From JBLKSS01 sp047607725 (GTDB lineage: Bacteria; Pseudomonadota; Gammaproteobacteria; Enterobacterales; Enterobacteriaceae): DNA of 26,519 bases. Made by a program: the position numbers and the translations under genes. This document shows, piece by piece, positions 7,712 to 15,611 of this stretch. The DNA lies in assembly GCF_047607725.1 (NCBI RefSeq), contig NZ_JBLKSS010000042.1, positions 1-26,519 on the forward strand. The letters run 5' to 3'. Positions within the stretch are counted from its first letter, which is position 1. Each line of letters begins with the position of its first letter. The notes beneath the pieces are model-generated. The model saw only the letters and a list, made by a program, of their open reading frames with translations, ran no database searches and was not told the origin of the DNA.

Positions 7712-8490
7712 GAATTTGCAGTATCCACGTTAGCCGGATTCTGATGCGCCAGTCCGATGGCCAATTGCAATCGGGCCAGCGGCGTGCGCAGTTCGTGGGA
7801 AATATCGCGCGCCACGACCAGCACCTGCAGCCGCTCGGCCATGGCGTCAAAGTCCTTCGCCACTTCGGTTATCTCATCGTGGCGGCGGCGCATAACGGGA
7901 AAGAGGCGCACCGTTAAATCCCCCAGCGACACGCGTGCAAAGGCCCGGCGCAGCTGGCGCATGGGACGTGTCAGGTGTTCCAAGCCAGAAGCAAACTGAA
8001 CAGCAGGCCGACCGTCATCCCCAGCCAGAACAGCGGACTGGGCATATTGAGGATATTACTCCTGTGGCCGTTGTGATATTTCCTGCGTAAGCTTTCAACG
8101 TCATAGCGCAGCAGATATGCCGACCATCGGCCGCCGTTACTTGCCGGTTGGCGATGGATTCCAGCGGCGGCCGCGCGGGGTTTCCCGACGGCCCGCGCCG
8201 GGGCGCGGCGTCGCCCCTCTCTTCTCCCGTTGGCGTCGCCGGACGAATCCTCTTGTCGGCGGAAAAGGAAGCGTTTTCTGCCGCCGCCGTCCCGGGTTTG
8301 CCATCGGCGGGCGTTAACGCTTTGGCGACCAGGAGCGTTTGTTCCCCGTCCGGCCAATGCGCCTTGAGCGCCTGCAATGCCGGCAGTCCACCCGTTTTCA
8401 GCGCCGACTCGGCCGACACCATCTGCAGATGGATGAAACGTCGGGCGATGGACTCTTCCGGCGGTTCGTGGCGGCGGCGCTTGTGCCGGT
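7712..8490 (-). pseudogene. Two-component sensor histidine kinase, truncated at both ends and frameshifted
   Basis: This is the relic of a membrane sensor kinase resembling the CpxA/RstB type, which autophosphorylates on a histidine and passes the phosphate to a response regulator. Reading on the minus strand: part of the periplasmic sensor (EESIARRFIHLQMVSAESAL, about 8475-8415); a proline/arginine-rich stretch; SAYLLRYDVESL in a second frame; a transmembrane segment PLFWLGMTVGLLFSLLLAW; a HAMP-like linker LTRPMRQLRRAFARVSLGDL in a third frame; then the H-box DISHELRTPLARLQLAIGL. Frameshifts fall near 8110-8130 and 7975-7985. The N-terminus is replaced by the reductase relic at about 8490. 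The C-terminus, including the whole ATPase domain, is cut by the mobile element, which supplies a TAA stop. It cannot signal. Confidence 0.8.
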
Positions 8491-9357
8491 GAAGCCTTCG
8501 TTGACGATTAAAGCGCCGTGGAAATGCTCCCGCAGCGTCGGTGCCAAACGGTTGGGAAAGTCCAGCGCCTCGCGGGCGAAGATGAACGCCAGCCCGCGTG
8601 CGTTTAATTCCCGCGCGACGTAGCTGAACATCGCCTTGGGATCGGAATCGCGCATGCTGTGGGTGTCCGACATCAGATTGAGATGCACCCCCACTCGATC
8701 GGCGGGCCAGACGGTCAGCACCGCATCCACCGCCTCCAGCAAAAAGCGGGCGCGATTGGCTATCGAACCGCCGTAGCGATCGGTACGCTGGTTGGAACCG
8801 TCATGCAGGAACTGGTCGAAGAGATAGCCATTGGCCGCGTGCAGCTCCACGCCGTCAAAGCCGCTGCGCTTGGCATTTTCCGCCGCCTGCCGGTAATCCT
8901 CTACGATCCCGGCTATCTCGTCGGTTTCTAGCGCCCGCGGCGTGACATAGTTTTTTTGCGGACGGATAACCGAGACAAAGCCCTCCGGCGCAATCGCGCT
9001 GGGAGCGACCGGCAGTTCGCCGTTAAGGTAAAGGGGGTCGGATATCCGCCCCACGTGCCAAAGTTGGCTAACGATTTTGCCGCCGGCTTGATGCACCGCC
9101 GCGGTCACTTTCGCCTACGCTTGGGTCTGCTCCTGCGACCAAATCCCCGGCGTATTGGGACAACCGACGCCCTGCGGCGACACCGACGTCGCCTCGGTGA
9201 AAATCAACCCCGCGCTGGCGCGCTGCTTATAGTATTCCTGCGCCAGCGCCCCGGGCACGCGCTCGTCGTCGGCGCGCATTCGGGTGAGCGGTGCCATAAC
9301 GATACGATTAGCCAGCTCAATAGCGCCAATCTTTATGGGTTCAAACAGTTCAGCCAT
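8490..9357 (-). pseudogene. Old-yellow-enzyme alkene reductase with amber codon and lost C-terminus
   Basis: This FMN enzyme family (NemA, OYE) reduces activated C=C bonds of enals, maleimides and nitro compounds with NAD(P)H in the cytoplasm. The start at 9357 (MAELFEPIKIGAIELANRIV) has GAGGTG seven bases upstream. Family motifs are MAPLTRMRA, YYKQRASAGLIFTEAT, the catalytic-pair region ELHAANGYLFDQFL with HxxN, and NQRTDRYGGS. A TAG at 9115-9117 interrupts the frame (QTQA-stop-AKVTAAVHQ). Relatives have tryptophan there, so TGG to TAG is the likely change. The frame then stays open to about 8490. After ALIVNEGFTG it runs out of homology and into the kinase relic, losing roughly the last 70-80 residues of a typical 365. 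Too diverged to call nemA. No nemR-like regulator is nearby. Confidence 0.85.
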
Positions 9358-9557
9358 GACTCACCTCGTTAATGGGGATAGATTGCCATCCGCTGACGCG
9401 ACAGCCTCAGCCCGCGCCAGGTCAGTTATTTATGATATTTATTACCCCACTATTAAGCCGCAAACGCCGACGGGGGCTTTAACTGCACGGGCTTTTTCGA
9501 TTTGATACGTCGCGGGAGGTCAACGGGTTACGGGCAACGGAATCACAGCGGCGAACA

Positions 9558-9578
9558 GACCCGCGCAACGCACGGGTC
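9558..9578 (-). terminator. Possible weak terminator after cysA
   Basis: An imperfect hairpin with arms GACCCG and CGGGTC lies 18 bases past the cysA stop. There is no clear T tract, so it may be only a 3' processing barrier. The rest of the 238-base gap to the reductase relic shows no gene and, in particular, no cysM. Confidence 0.3.
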
Positions 9579-9595
9579 ATGAACAGAAGAGGCGC

Positions 9596-10690
9596 TTAAG
9601 CGCTTTCGGCGAAAGCTACCGGTTGCAGGGCTTTATCGCCGGTATAGAGGCGGGCATTCTGGCCGCCGAGATAGCGACGATCGCCCCGTGCAGGCGTGCC
9701 GCCGGCCGACTCCGTCGTCGCCACCACCGTCAAAGGCTGCGGGTGCCAGCCCAGCGGTTGTACTACCAATTGCCAGTAGTGGCCGCGCGGACTGACATCA
9801 ATAATCTGTACCGGCAACGGGCAGCGGGCGGTGGGTTTTTCGCTCAACGCCATCTCCCACGGCCGCAGGAACAGCTCCACCCGCCCCTGATGAACCGGTG
9901 CGTAATGCAGCGGCCAATGGTACGGGCCGACAAAGAGCTCGGCGCCGCGGATTTCCCCGTCCAGCCGATTGACCTCGCCCAGGAACTCCAGCACAAAGCG
10001 GCTTGCCGGCTCGCGCCAAACCTCCTGCGGCGTTCCCACCTGCTCGATGTTGCCTTGGCTCATCACCACCACCCGATCCGCCACTTCCATCGCCTCTTCC
10101 TGATCATGGGTGACGAATACGCTGGTAAATTTTAGCTCTTCGTGCAGCTGACGCAGCCAGCGGCGCAGCTCTTTGCGCACCTGCGCATCCAGGGCGCCAA
10201 ACGGCTCGTCGAGCAGCAGGATTTCTGGCTCCACCGCCAGGGCGCGCGCCAGCGCCACGCGCTGTTTCTGACCGCCGGAAAGCTGGGAAGGATAGCGCGC
10301 GGCCAAATGGCCCAGTTGCACCATCTCCAGCAGGCTGGCGACTTTCTGCTTGATGGCGGCACGCCCGGGACGCTCCCGTCGCGGCAGGACCGTCAGACCG
10401 AAGGCAATATTCTCGACGACAGTCATGTGGCGAAACAGGGCGTAGTGCTGGAACACAAACCCTACGTGGCGATCGCGGGCGTGTACCCGGCTGACATCTT
10501 TACCGCCGAAACGTAAATAGCCGCTATTGTGGTGTTCCAGCCCCGCGATAATACGCAAAAGCGTTGTCTTGCCCGAGCCGGAAGGTCCCAATAGCGCAAC
10601 CATCTCCCCGGAGTTGATATCCAGAGAAATATTGTTCAGTACTTTGCTGTTATCAAAAAACTTACTGACCTTATCGATCGCGATACTCAT
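9596..10690 (-). CDS. cysA: Sulfate/thiosulfate ABC transporter ATP-binding protein
   Basis: CysA is the ATPase that powers sulfate and thiosulfate import through CysT/CysW at the inner face of the membrane. The protein has 364 residues, as expected for the family. Visible motifs are Walker A GPSGSGKTT (35-43), Q-loop Q81, signature LSGGQ (137-141), Walker B LLLDEP (158-163) and switch H195. A C-terminal regulatory region of about 125 residues follows. The start at 10690 is fixed by similarity (MSIAIDKVSKFF) and by the ATGA overlap with the cysW stop, which implies translational coupling. The open frame extends upstream into cysW but not with family sequence. It is the last gene of the operon here; the cysM gene that follows in E. 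coli is absent. Confidence 0.97.
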   Translation of the reverse strand: MSIAIDKVSKFFDNSKVLNNISLDINSGEMVALLGPSGSGKTTLLRIIAGLEHHNSGYLRFGGKDVSRVHARDRHVGFVFQHYALFRHMTVVENIAFGLTVLPRRERPGRAAIKQKVASLLEMVQLGHLAARYPSQLSGGQKQRVALARALAVEPEILLLDEPFGALDAQVRKELRRWLRQLHEELKFTSVFVTHDQEEAMEVADRVVVMSQGNIEQVGTPQEVWREPASRFVLEFLGEVNRLDGEIRGAELFVGPYHWPLHYAPVHQGRVELFLRPWEMALSEKPTARCPLPVQIIDVSPRGHYWQLVVQPLGWHPQPLTVVATTESAGGTPARGDRRYLGGQNARLYTGDKALQPVAFAESA

Positions 10691-11559
10691 TGAGGTTCCC
10701 CCGGTTGAAGCTCCGCCTGATGGCGCGCCAGGCGCCACTGCAGCCCGCTCTTCAAGCATAATGTCACAATCGCCATCAGGGTCAGCAGCGCGGCGGCGGT
10801 AAACGCGCCCACGGTGTTGTAATCCTGATGGAGTAATTCCACCTGCAGCGGCAGGGTATAAGTTTCGCCGCGGATCGACCCCGACACCACCGATACCGCC
10901 CCGAACTCGCCGATGGCGCGGGCGTTGGTCAGGATAACGCCATACAGCAGCGCCCAGCGGATATTGGGCAGCGTGACGCGGCGGAACATCTGCCAGCCGG
11001 ATGCGCCCAGCAGAATGGCGGCTTCATCCTCCTGGCTGCCCTGGCTGAGCATCACCGGCACCAGTTCGCGCACCACGAATGGAGAGGTGACGAATATCGT
11101 CACCAGCGCCATTCCTGGCCAGGAGAACATCAACTGCAAATTATGCGCATCCAACCAGTCGCCGATGGGGCCGTTAGTGCCGTAAAACAGCAGATACAGC
11201 AGGCCCGCCACCACCGGTGAGACCGCGAACGGCACATCCATCAGTGTCAGCAGCAGTTGGCGACCACGGAAATTAAACCGCGTCACCAACCAGGCCATCA
11301 AGGTGCCGAAAACCACATTGACCGGTACGGTTATCAGCGCGATAAGCACCGTAAGCCAAATGGCGTGCAGCATGTCGCTATCGTTGAGATTGCGCCCTAC
11401 CGCCCCCAGCCCTTGTGCCAGCGCGATGGCGAAAATCGAAATCAGCGGCACCAGGAGCAACAGCAGCGAAACCAGCGCGCCCAGGCCGATCAACAGCCAT
11501 TTTCCCCACGGAAAAGGCGCGCGCGCGGCGCCGTTAAAGGCAGAGATATCTGTCATCAT
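10687..11559 (-). CDS. cysW: Sulfate/thiosulfate ABC permease subunit CysW
   Basis: CysW is one of two inner-membrane permease subunits of the sulfate/thiosulfate importer. The 290 residues contain about six membrane segments, beginning WLLIGLGALVSLLLLLVPLI. The cytoplasmic EAA-type loop that docks on CysA reads EDEAAILLGASGWQMFRRVT. GAVSVVSGSIRG near the end is also family-typical. Two adjacent ATGs start the frame (11559 and 11556). The cysT TGA overlaps the first one as ATGA, and the end overlaps cysA the same way, so translation of the operon is tightly coupled. Confidence 0.96.
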   Translation of the reverse strand: MMTDISAFNGAARAPFPWGKWLLIGLGALVSLLLLLVPLISIFAIALAQGLGAVGRNLNDSDMLHAIWLTVLIALITVPVNVVFGTLMAWLVTRFNFRGRQLLLTLMDVPFAVSPVVAGLLYLLFYGTNGPIGDWLDAHNLQLMFSWPGMALVTIFVTSPFVVRELVPVMLSQGSQEDEAAILLGASGWQMFRRVTLPNIRWALLYGVILTNARAIGEFGAVSVVSGSIRGETYTLPLQVELLHQDYNTVGAFTAAALLTLMAIVTLCLKSGLQWRLARHQAELQPGEPQ

Positions 11560-12389
11560 TGCCCTCCCAGCCGGCGGCCGAAGCGTGATTGCAGCACATT
11601 AATGACAAACAGCAGCAGCAGCGACGCCGCCAGGATCACCGAGGCGATGGCGCTGGCCGCTGGGTAATCAAACTCCTGCAGGCGGATAAAAATCATCAAC
11701 GAGGTAACCTCGGTCTTCCAGGCGATGTTGCCGGCGATAAAGATCACCGCGCCAAATTCACCCAGGCTGCGGGTAAACGACAGTGCGGTTCCCGCCAGCA
11801 GCACCGGCGCGACCTCCGGTAAAATGACGCGGCGAAACGTCTGCCAGTGTCCCGCGCCCAGAGTTTGGGCCACTTCTTCATATTCCGGCCCGAGCTCTTC
11901 TAGCACCGGCTGCACGGTGCGCACCACGAATGGAATGCTGGTAAAAGCCATCGCCACGGCAATGCCGAGCCAGGTATAGGAGACTTTAATGCCAAACTGG
12001 GCCAGCCAGCCGCCGTACCAGCCGGTCGTGGAAAATAGCGTGGCCAACGTCAGCCCCGCCACCGCGGTGGGCAGTGCGAACGGCAAATCCATCAGGCCAT
12101 CTAACAGCGCACGGCCGGGAAAACGGTAGCGGGTGAGGATCCAGGCCATCAGCATGCCGAAAATCGCATTAAACAGCGACGCCACCCCGGCGCAGATTAG
12201 CGTTATTTTATACGCCGCCAGCAGCTCCGGGCCGGTGATGACCTCCCAGTATTGCGACCAGCTCATCTGCACCAGCTGCATGACCAGCGCGCTTAACGGC
12301 AGCAGCAGGATCAGGCAGACGAACAGCACGCTGCCGCCGAGGCTCAGGCCAAAGCCGGGCAGGACCCGTTTGGTGGTCAGGGCCAGCAT
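11556..12389 (-). CDS. cysT: Sulfate/thiosulfate ABC permease subunit CysT
   Basis: CysT (also called CysU) pairs with CysW to form the membrane channel of the sulfate/thiosulfate importer. The protein has 277 residues, equal to the remembered E. coli length, and starts MLALTTKRVLPGF at 12389. Six or so membrane segments are visible, as are DLPFALPTAVAGLTLATL, the EAA-type loop EYEEVAQTLGAGHWQTFRRV, and GEFGAVIFIAGNIAWKTEV. Its start overlaps the cysP stop as TAATG. The frame is intact. A longer open frame upstream overlaps cysP and is not real. Confidence 0.96.
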   Translation of the reverse strand: MLALTTKRVLPGFGLSLGGSVLFVCLILLLPLSALVMQLVQMSWSQYWEVITGPELLAAYKITLICAGVASLFNAIFGMLMAWILTRYRFPGRALLDGLMDLPFALPTAVAGLTLATLFSTTGWYGGWLAQFGIKVSYTWLGIAVAMAFTSIPFVVRTVQPVLEELGPEYEEVAQTLGAGHWQTFRRVILPEVAPVLLAGTALSFTRSLGEFGAVIFIAGNIAWKTEVTSLMIFIRLQEFDYPAASAIASVILAASLLLLFVINVLQSRFGRRLGGQ

Positions 12390-13411
12390 TAGCGATGCCC
12401 CTCCGCCAGCAACCGGTCCAGTTCGCCGCCGCGGTCGAAATGCGTGGCCATAGCCGACGGCCAACCGCCGAACCGATCTTCAACCCTAAATAGCCGAGTC
12501 GGCGGGAATTTGTTTTCGTTTGCCTTCATCATCTGCGTATCGTTTACCCGATAATAAAACCCGGCGATAATTTGTTGCGCCGCCGGGCTATAGAGATAGT
12601 TGAGATAAGCCTTCGCCGCCTGGGCGGTCCCGTTCTTCTCCACGTTCTTATCCACCCAGGCCACCGGGAACTCCGCCAAGATATTCGTGGCCGGCACGAT
12701 AACCTCATAATCGCCGGCGCCGGCCTGATCGCGCAGAGTATTGACTTCCGACTCAAAACTTATCAGCACATCCCCCAGCCCGCGCTCGACAAAGGTCGTC
12801 GTCGCGCCGCGTCCGCCGGTATCGAAGACCTCGACGTTGGCGAGAAATTTCTGCATCCAGGCGCGGGTTCGGGCACGGTCGCCGTTAAACGCCTGCTCCA
12901 TCGCGCCCCAGGCGGCTAAATAGGTATAGCGACCATTCCCCGACGTTTTCGGGTTGGGAAATACCAGCCGTACGCCGTCCCGGGCTAAATCGCGCCAGTC
13001 GTGGATCCCTTTGGGGTTTCCTTTGCGCACCAGAAACGCCATGGTCGAATAGTAAGGCGAACTCTGGTTAGGCAGGCGGGCGCGCCAATCGGCGGCAATC
13101 AATTGGCCGCGATCGTGCAGGATTTTCACATCTGTCACCTGATTATAGGTCACCACATCCGCCGGAAACCCCTGCAGGATAGCCAGCGCCTGCCGGGACG
13201 ATCCGGCGTGCGACTGACGAATGGTCAGCGTGTCGCCGGGATACGCCTGCTGCCATTGCGCGATGAAGCCGGGGTTCAGGGCCGCGAACAGCTCACGGGC
13301 CACGTCATAGGAGCTGTTAAGCAATGCTGTGGCCTGCGCCGGCCCGCAGGCCAGCATTGCCGCCGCGACGCACCCGCGCATTGCCCGGCCGGAAAAAAGC
13401 GTAAAGGTCAT
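12389..13411 (-). CDS. cysP: Thiosulfate/sulfate-binding periplasmic protein
   Basis: CysP captures thiosulfate and sulfate in the periplasm and delivers it to CysT/CysW/CysA. The 340 residues start MTFTLFSGRAMRG at 13411 with AGGACA upstream. Residues 1-27 form a signal peptide ending ACGPAQA, before TALLNSSYDVARELFAALNP. Other conserved stretches are QSHAGSSRQALAILQG, PNPKTSGNGRYTYLAAWGA and VFDTGGRGATTTFVERGLGD. Similarity to CysP rather than Sbp is clear from LLNSSYDV and the C-terminal LFRVEDRFGGWP. It is the first gene of cysPTWA. The AT-rich leader at about 13455-13515 is where a CysB-activated promoter would be expected. Confidence 0.96.
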   Translation of the reverse strand: MTFTLFSGRAMRGCVAAAMLACGPAQATALLNSSYDVARELFAALNPGFIAQWQQAYPGDTLTIRQSHAGSSRQALAILQGFPADVVTYNQVTDVKILHDRGQLIAADWRARLPNQSSPYYSTMAFLVRKGNPKGIHDWRDLARDGVRLVFPNPKTSGNGRYTYLAAWGAMEQAFNGDRARTRAWMQKFLANVEVFDTGGRGATTTFVERGLGDVLISFESEVNTLRDQAGAGDYEVIVPATNILAEFPVAWVDKNVEKNGTAQAAKAYLNYLYSPAAQQIIAGFYYRVNDTQMMKANENKFPPTRLFRVEDRFGGWPSAMATHFDRGGELDRLLAEGHR

Positions 13412-13738
13412 AATGTGTCCTATTGGTGAAGGACAAAAAGGCCGCCCCGATAGCCTTACAGTTTATTTATAACGGGGGGATAACCCGTAACGCTTTTATA
13501 TATCGATTGGTGATTTACAAGTCTCAAAAAGCATAAGGCAGGGGGCAGCGCGGGAGAGGAGAGGTCAAACGGGAAAGCCACGATAGGGATGTTAAAGTTA
13601 GTGCTCGCGCACGACGGGCGGCCAGCCGCCATGGCAAAGCCGCGAAGCGCGCGAGAGCGGTGATGCGCGCCCCTCCATATACAGCGCCATAAAGCGTCGC
13701 CCGGCGGGCAACGCTCTGATAAAGGGGGCCAGCGGGCG
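13412..13738. promoter_or_regulatory. cysP upstream region; no gene seen
   Basis: The first 100 bases or so hold the likely cysP promoter and leader. The minus strand is AT-rich around TTATAAATAAACTGTAAGGC (13477-13458), resembling the cysP leader as I remember it from enteric bacteria. A CysB footprint cannot be drawn by eye. The remaining 200 bases are GC-rich, with no coding frame I can support. In E. coli six genes (ucpA, murR, murQ, murP, yfeW, yfeX) lie in this interval, so this is probably a deletion scar. Confidence 0.45.
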
Positions 13739-14318
13739 TTAGCGCGTGGCGGACGCGCGCCAGATGATTTTGCTCACCTGCCAGGTTTGCAGCTGATCAT
13801 CAGCCGGCATCAGCGATTCGGGGCCGTGCCAGATGCCCTTGAATACGTAACTGACGTGGCCGCTTTGCGGGGACTAACATACCACCACATCACGATCTTC
13901 GCCGCTGCCCTTGCGGCAGGCGCCATAGGCTTTCTGATAAACAGCGCTAAACGGCGTACCGATTTTGACGCCCCTGGCGCTTTCGATGGCTTCGTCGGCT
14001 ACCGCCACCTCCGTGACCCGGCCCGATGACGGTCAGTTTAACCTGTCCTTTGCTCAGCGCCTGATACACGCTGACGATATCGCTGTCGCGGGTTTCCATC
14101 CCGCCGCGCAATCGGTAATCGCCACCCAGCGCCTTCTCAAGGGCCGGTTGCGTCATTGGCGTGGCGGCGGTGATGTCACCGACGCCCTGGTCGCTCACCT
14201 TGCGGCTTTCGTCGAACCAATGGAAAGGGGAAAAGCTTGACCAGGAAAGGTCGGATAGCGTCGAGCACTCGGCCTGCGGGAGTGGCAGTCCAATGATTAA
14301 CGGACGGAAGGACTTCAT
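13739..14318 (-). pseudogene. yfeY: YfeY-like lipoprotein (DUF1131), frameshift and nonsense codon
   Basis: YfeY is a small envelope lipoprotein of unknown function (DUF1131, about 190 residues). On the minus strand the start MKSFRPLIIGLPL (14318, with AAGGA at a good distance; an ATG three bases upstream is the alternative) leads to CSTLSDLSWSSFSPFHWF and VSDQGVGDITAATPM, then GDYRLRGGMET. Near 14025 the frame shifts; the expected next part, RVTEVAVADEAIESARGVKI, is in another frame and continues GTPFSAVYQKAYGACRKGSG. A TAG follows (VVVC-stop-SPQSGHVSYVFKG), then GPESLMPADDQLQTWQVSKI and a TAA at 13739-13741. The lipobox is poor (PQAEC), perhaps a further lesion. Two independent defects make it a pseudogene. 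The position between cysP and ypeA matches E. coli order. Confidence 0.85.
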
Positions 14319-14473
14319 CATTTTTCCTTGTAGTTTGAAACCGGCGCAGGCTCGCAAATCGGCGCCGTTGTGCCATGCTTAAGGGTGTATCGACATGACA
14401 TCAATCTGACGATGTTACTATCCCTGGCCGGCCGCAGCCAGACAAATCAGCTTGATATAAAAGGAGAGTCCGG

Positions 14474-14869
14474 ATGAAGAAAACCACTTTCGCGCTACTG
14501 TTGGCCTTGTTTAGCCCCGCCGTTCTGGCTGCCCCCGACGGCGGTTTCCACCCCGACAAAGCCCCACCGCCGCCGCAAACGCAGGACGACGGCATTCACG
14601 GCGTCGAGGACCTGCGCCCTACACCGATCAAACAAGCGAAAACCATGCGCGATGGCGCGTGGGTAACGCTGAGCGGGAATATTCACCGGCAGTTGGGCAA
14701 GGATAACTATGAATTTCATGACAAAACCGGCTCGCTGGCGCTGCATATCGCGCCGGACGGTTGGCACGGGGCCGATATCTCCCCCGACAATCTCATTATC
14801 GTCAGCGATAGGCTGCATAAAGGCCCGCAGGGGACGTCGGTGACGGTTGAGCAACTGCAAAAGCAATAA
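14474..14869 (+). CDS. YgiW/YdeI-family periplasmic OB-fold protein
   Basis: This 131-residue protein belongs to the bacterial OB-fold (BOF) stress-tolerance family (YgiW, YdeI), whose members are exported and linked to resistance to peroxide and antimicrobial peptides; the biochemical role is not settled. Residues 1-19 form a signal peptide (MKKTTFALLLALFSPAVLA). A short proline-rich linker follows, then the domain with TMRDGAWVTLSGNIHRQLG, NYEFHDKTGSLALHI and the ending VTVEQLQKQ. The start has the strong ribosome site AAGGAG nine bases upstream. It is intact between a broken yfeY and ypeA, where E. coli has yfeZ, and is convergent with ypeA. Which paralogue it is cannot be told. Confidence 0.88.
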   Translation: MKKTTFALLLALFSPAVLAAPDGGFHPDKAPPPPQTQDDGIHGVEDLRPTPIKQAKTMRDGAWVTLSGNIHRQLGKDNYEFHDKTGSLALHIAPDGWHGADISPDNLIIVSDRLHKGPQGTSVTVEQLQKQ

Positions 14870-14920
14870 TCGCGCGACGCGACGCCGCGGCAGCAGGAGG
14901 GCCGCCGGTGTCGCCCCGCC

Positions 14921-15346
14921 TCAATACTCCTGATCCTCAATAAGCCGTTTGCCCAGCAATACGCTGTCTTGCATTTCGTATCCCAGTTTTTCGTACATAT
15001 TAATGACCGCGTCGTTCTCGCCGCGCACCATCAGATTGATTTTTGAACAGCCGCGGGTAATCAATTTTTTCTCCAGCCGGCTTATCAGCGCATTGGCGAT
15101 ACCGCGTCCGCGATAATCCGGATGCACCCCCAGGTAGTAGGCGGAGCCGCGGTGGCCGTCATAACCGCCCATCACCGACCCCACCACTTCCCCGGCCACT
15201 TCCGCCACCAGAAAAAGATCGGGATCATGGTTCAGCTTTCGCTCAATATCCATTTCGGGATCGTTCCACGATCGCAGCAAATCGCAGCGTTCCCATAGCG
15301 TAATGACCTCTTCAAAATCGTCATGACGAAATACTCGAATTTCCAT
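14921..15346 (-). CDS. ypeA: GNAT-family acetyltransferase YpeA
   Basis: This is a predicted N-acetyltransferase of the GNAT fold; the acceptor is unknown. It has 141 residues, the length remembered for E. coli YpeA, and is collinear with it: MEIRVFRHDDFEEVITLWER, SVMGGYDGHRGSAYYLGVHP and the acetyl-CoA pyrophosphate loop DYRGRGIANALISRLEKKL (R/Q-x-x-G-x-G/A type), then the ending LGKRLIEDQEY. The start at 15346 is fixed by similarity; its ribosome site is weak. It is divergent from hemF. In E. coli amiA lies between them; here only 265 bases do. Confidence 0.93.
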   Translation of the reverse strand: MEIRVFRHDDFEEVITLWERCDLLRSWNDPEMDIERKLNHDPDLFLVAEVAGEVVGSVMGGYDGHRGSAYYLGVHPDYRGRGIANALISRLEKKLITRGCSKINLMVRGENDAVINMYEKLGYEMQDSVLLGKRLIEDQEY

Positions 15347-15537
15347 AATTGCCGCCGCCGCTACAGAGTAATGAATGATTTAACTGATTATCACGTTATT
15401 TGTGTTGAAGGCAAATAACTCCGGCGCGGTTTATGACTCTTTCGCGCGCTTTCGCTCGAAATCCCCTCTCTATCGGCGTCGTTTACCTTCGCCCAGGCGC
15501 CCACGCCGCGCCTAAATGCCGTTTTGGCCCGCAACGG

Positions 15538-15567
15538 TTAGTGTTAAGGACCCACCGGCGTTATACT
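15538..15567 (+). promoter_or_regulatory. Possible sigma-70 promoter of hemF-yaiI
   Basis: TTAGTG (15538-15543) and TATACT (15562-15567) are 18 bases apart and end 44 bases before the hemF ATG. The -10 box is good and the -35 weak. Confidence 0.4.
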
Positions 15568-15611
15568 GGCGTGGCTTCACCTTTTCGCCGCTTACATACA
15601 GGGATTTAGCG

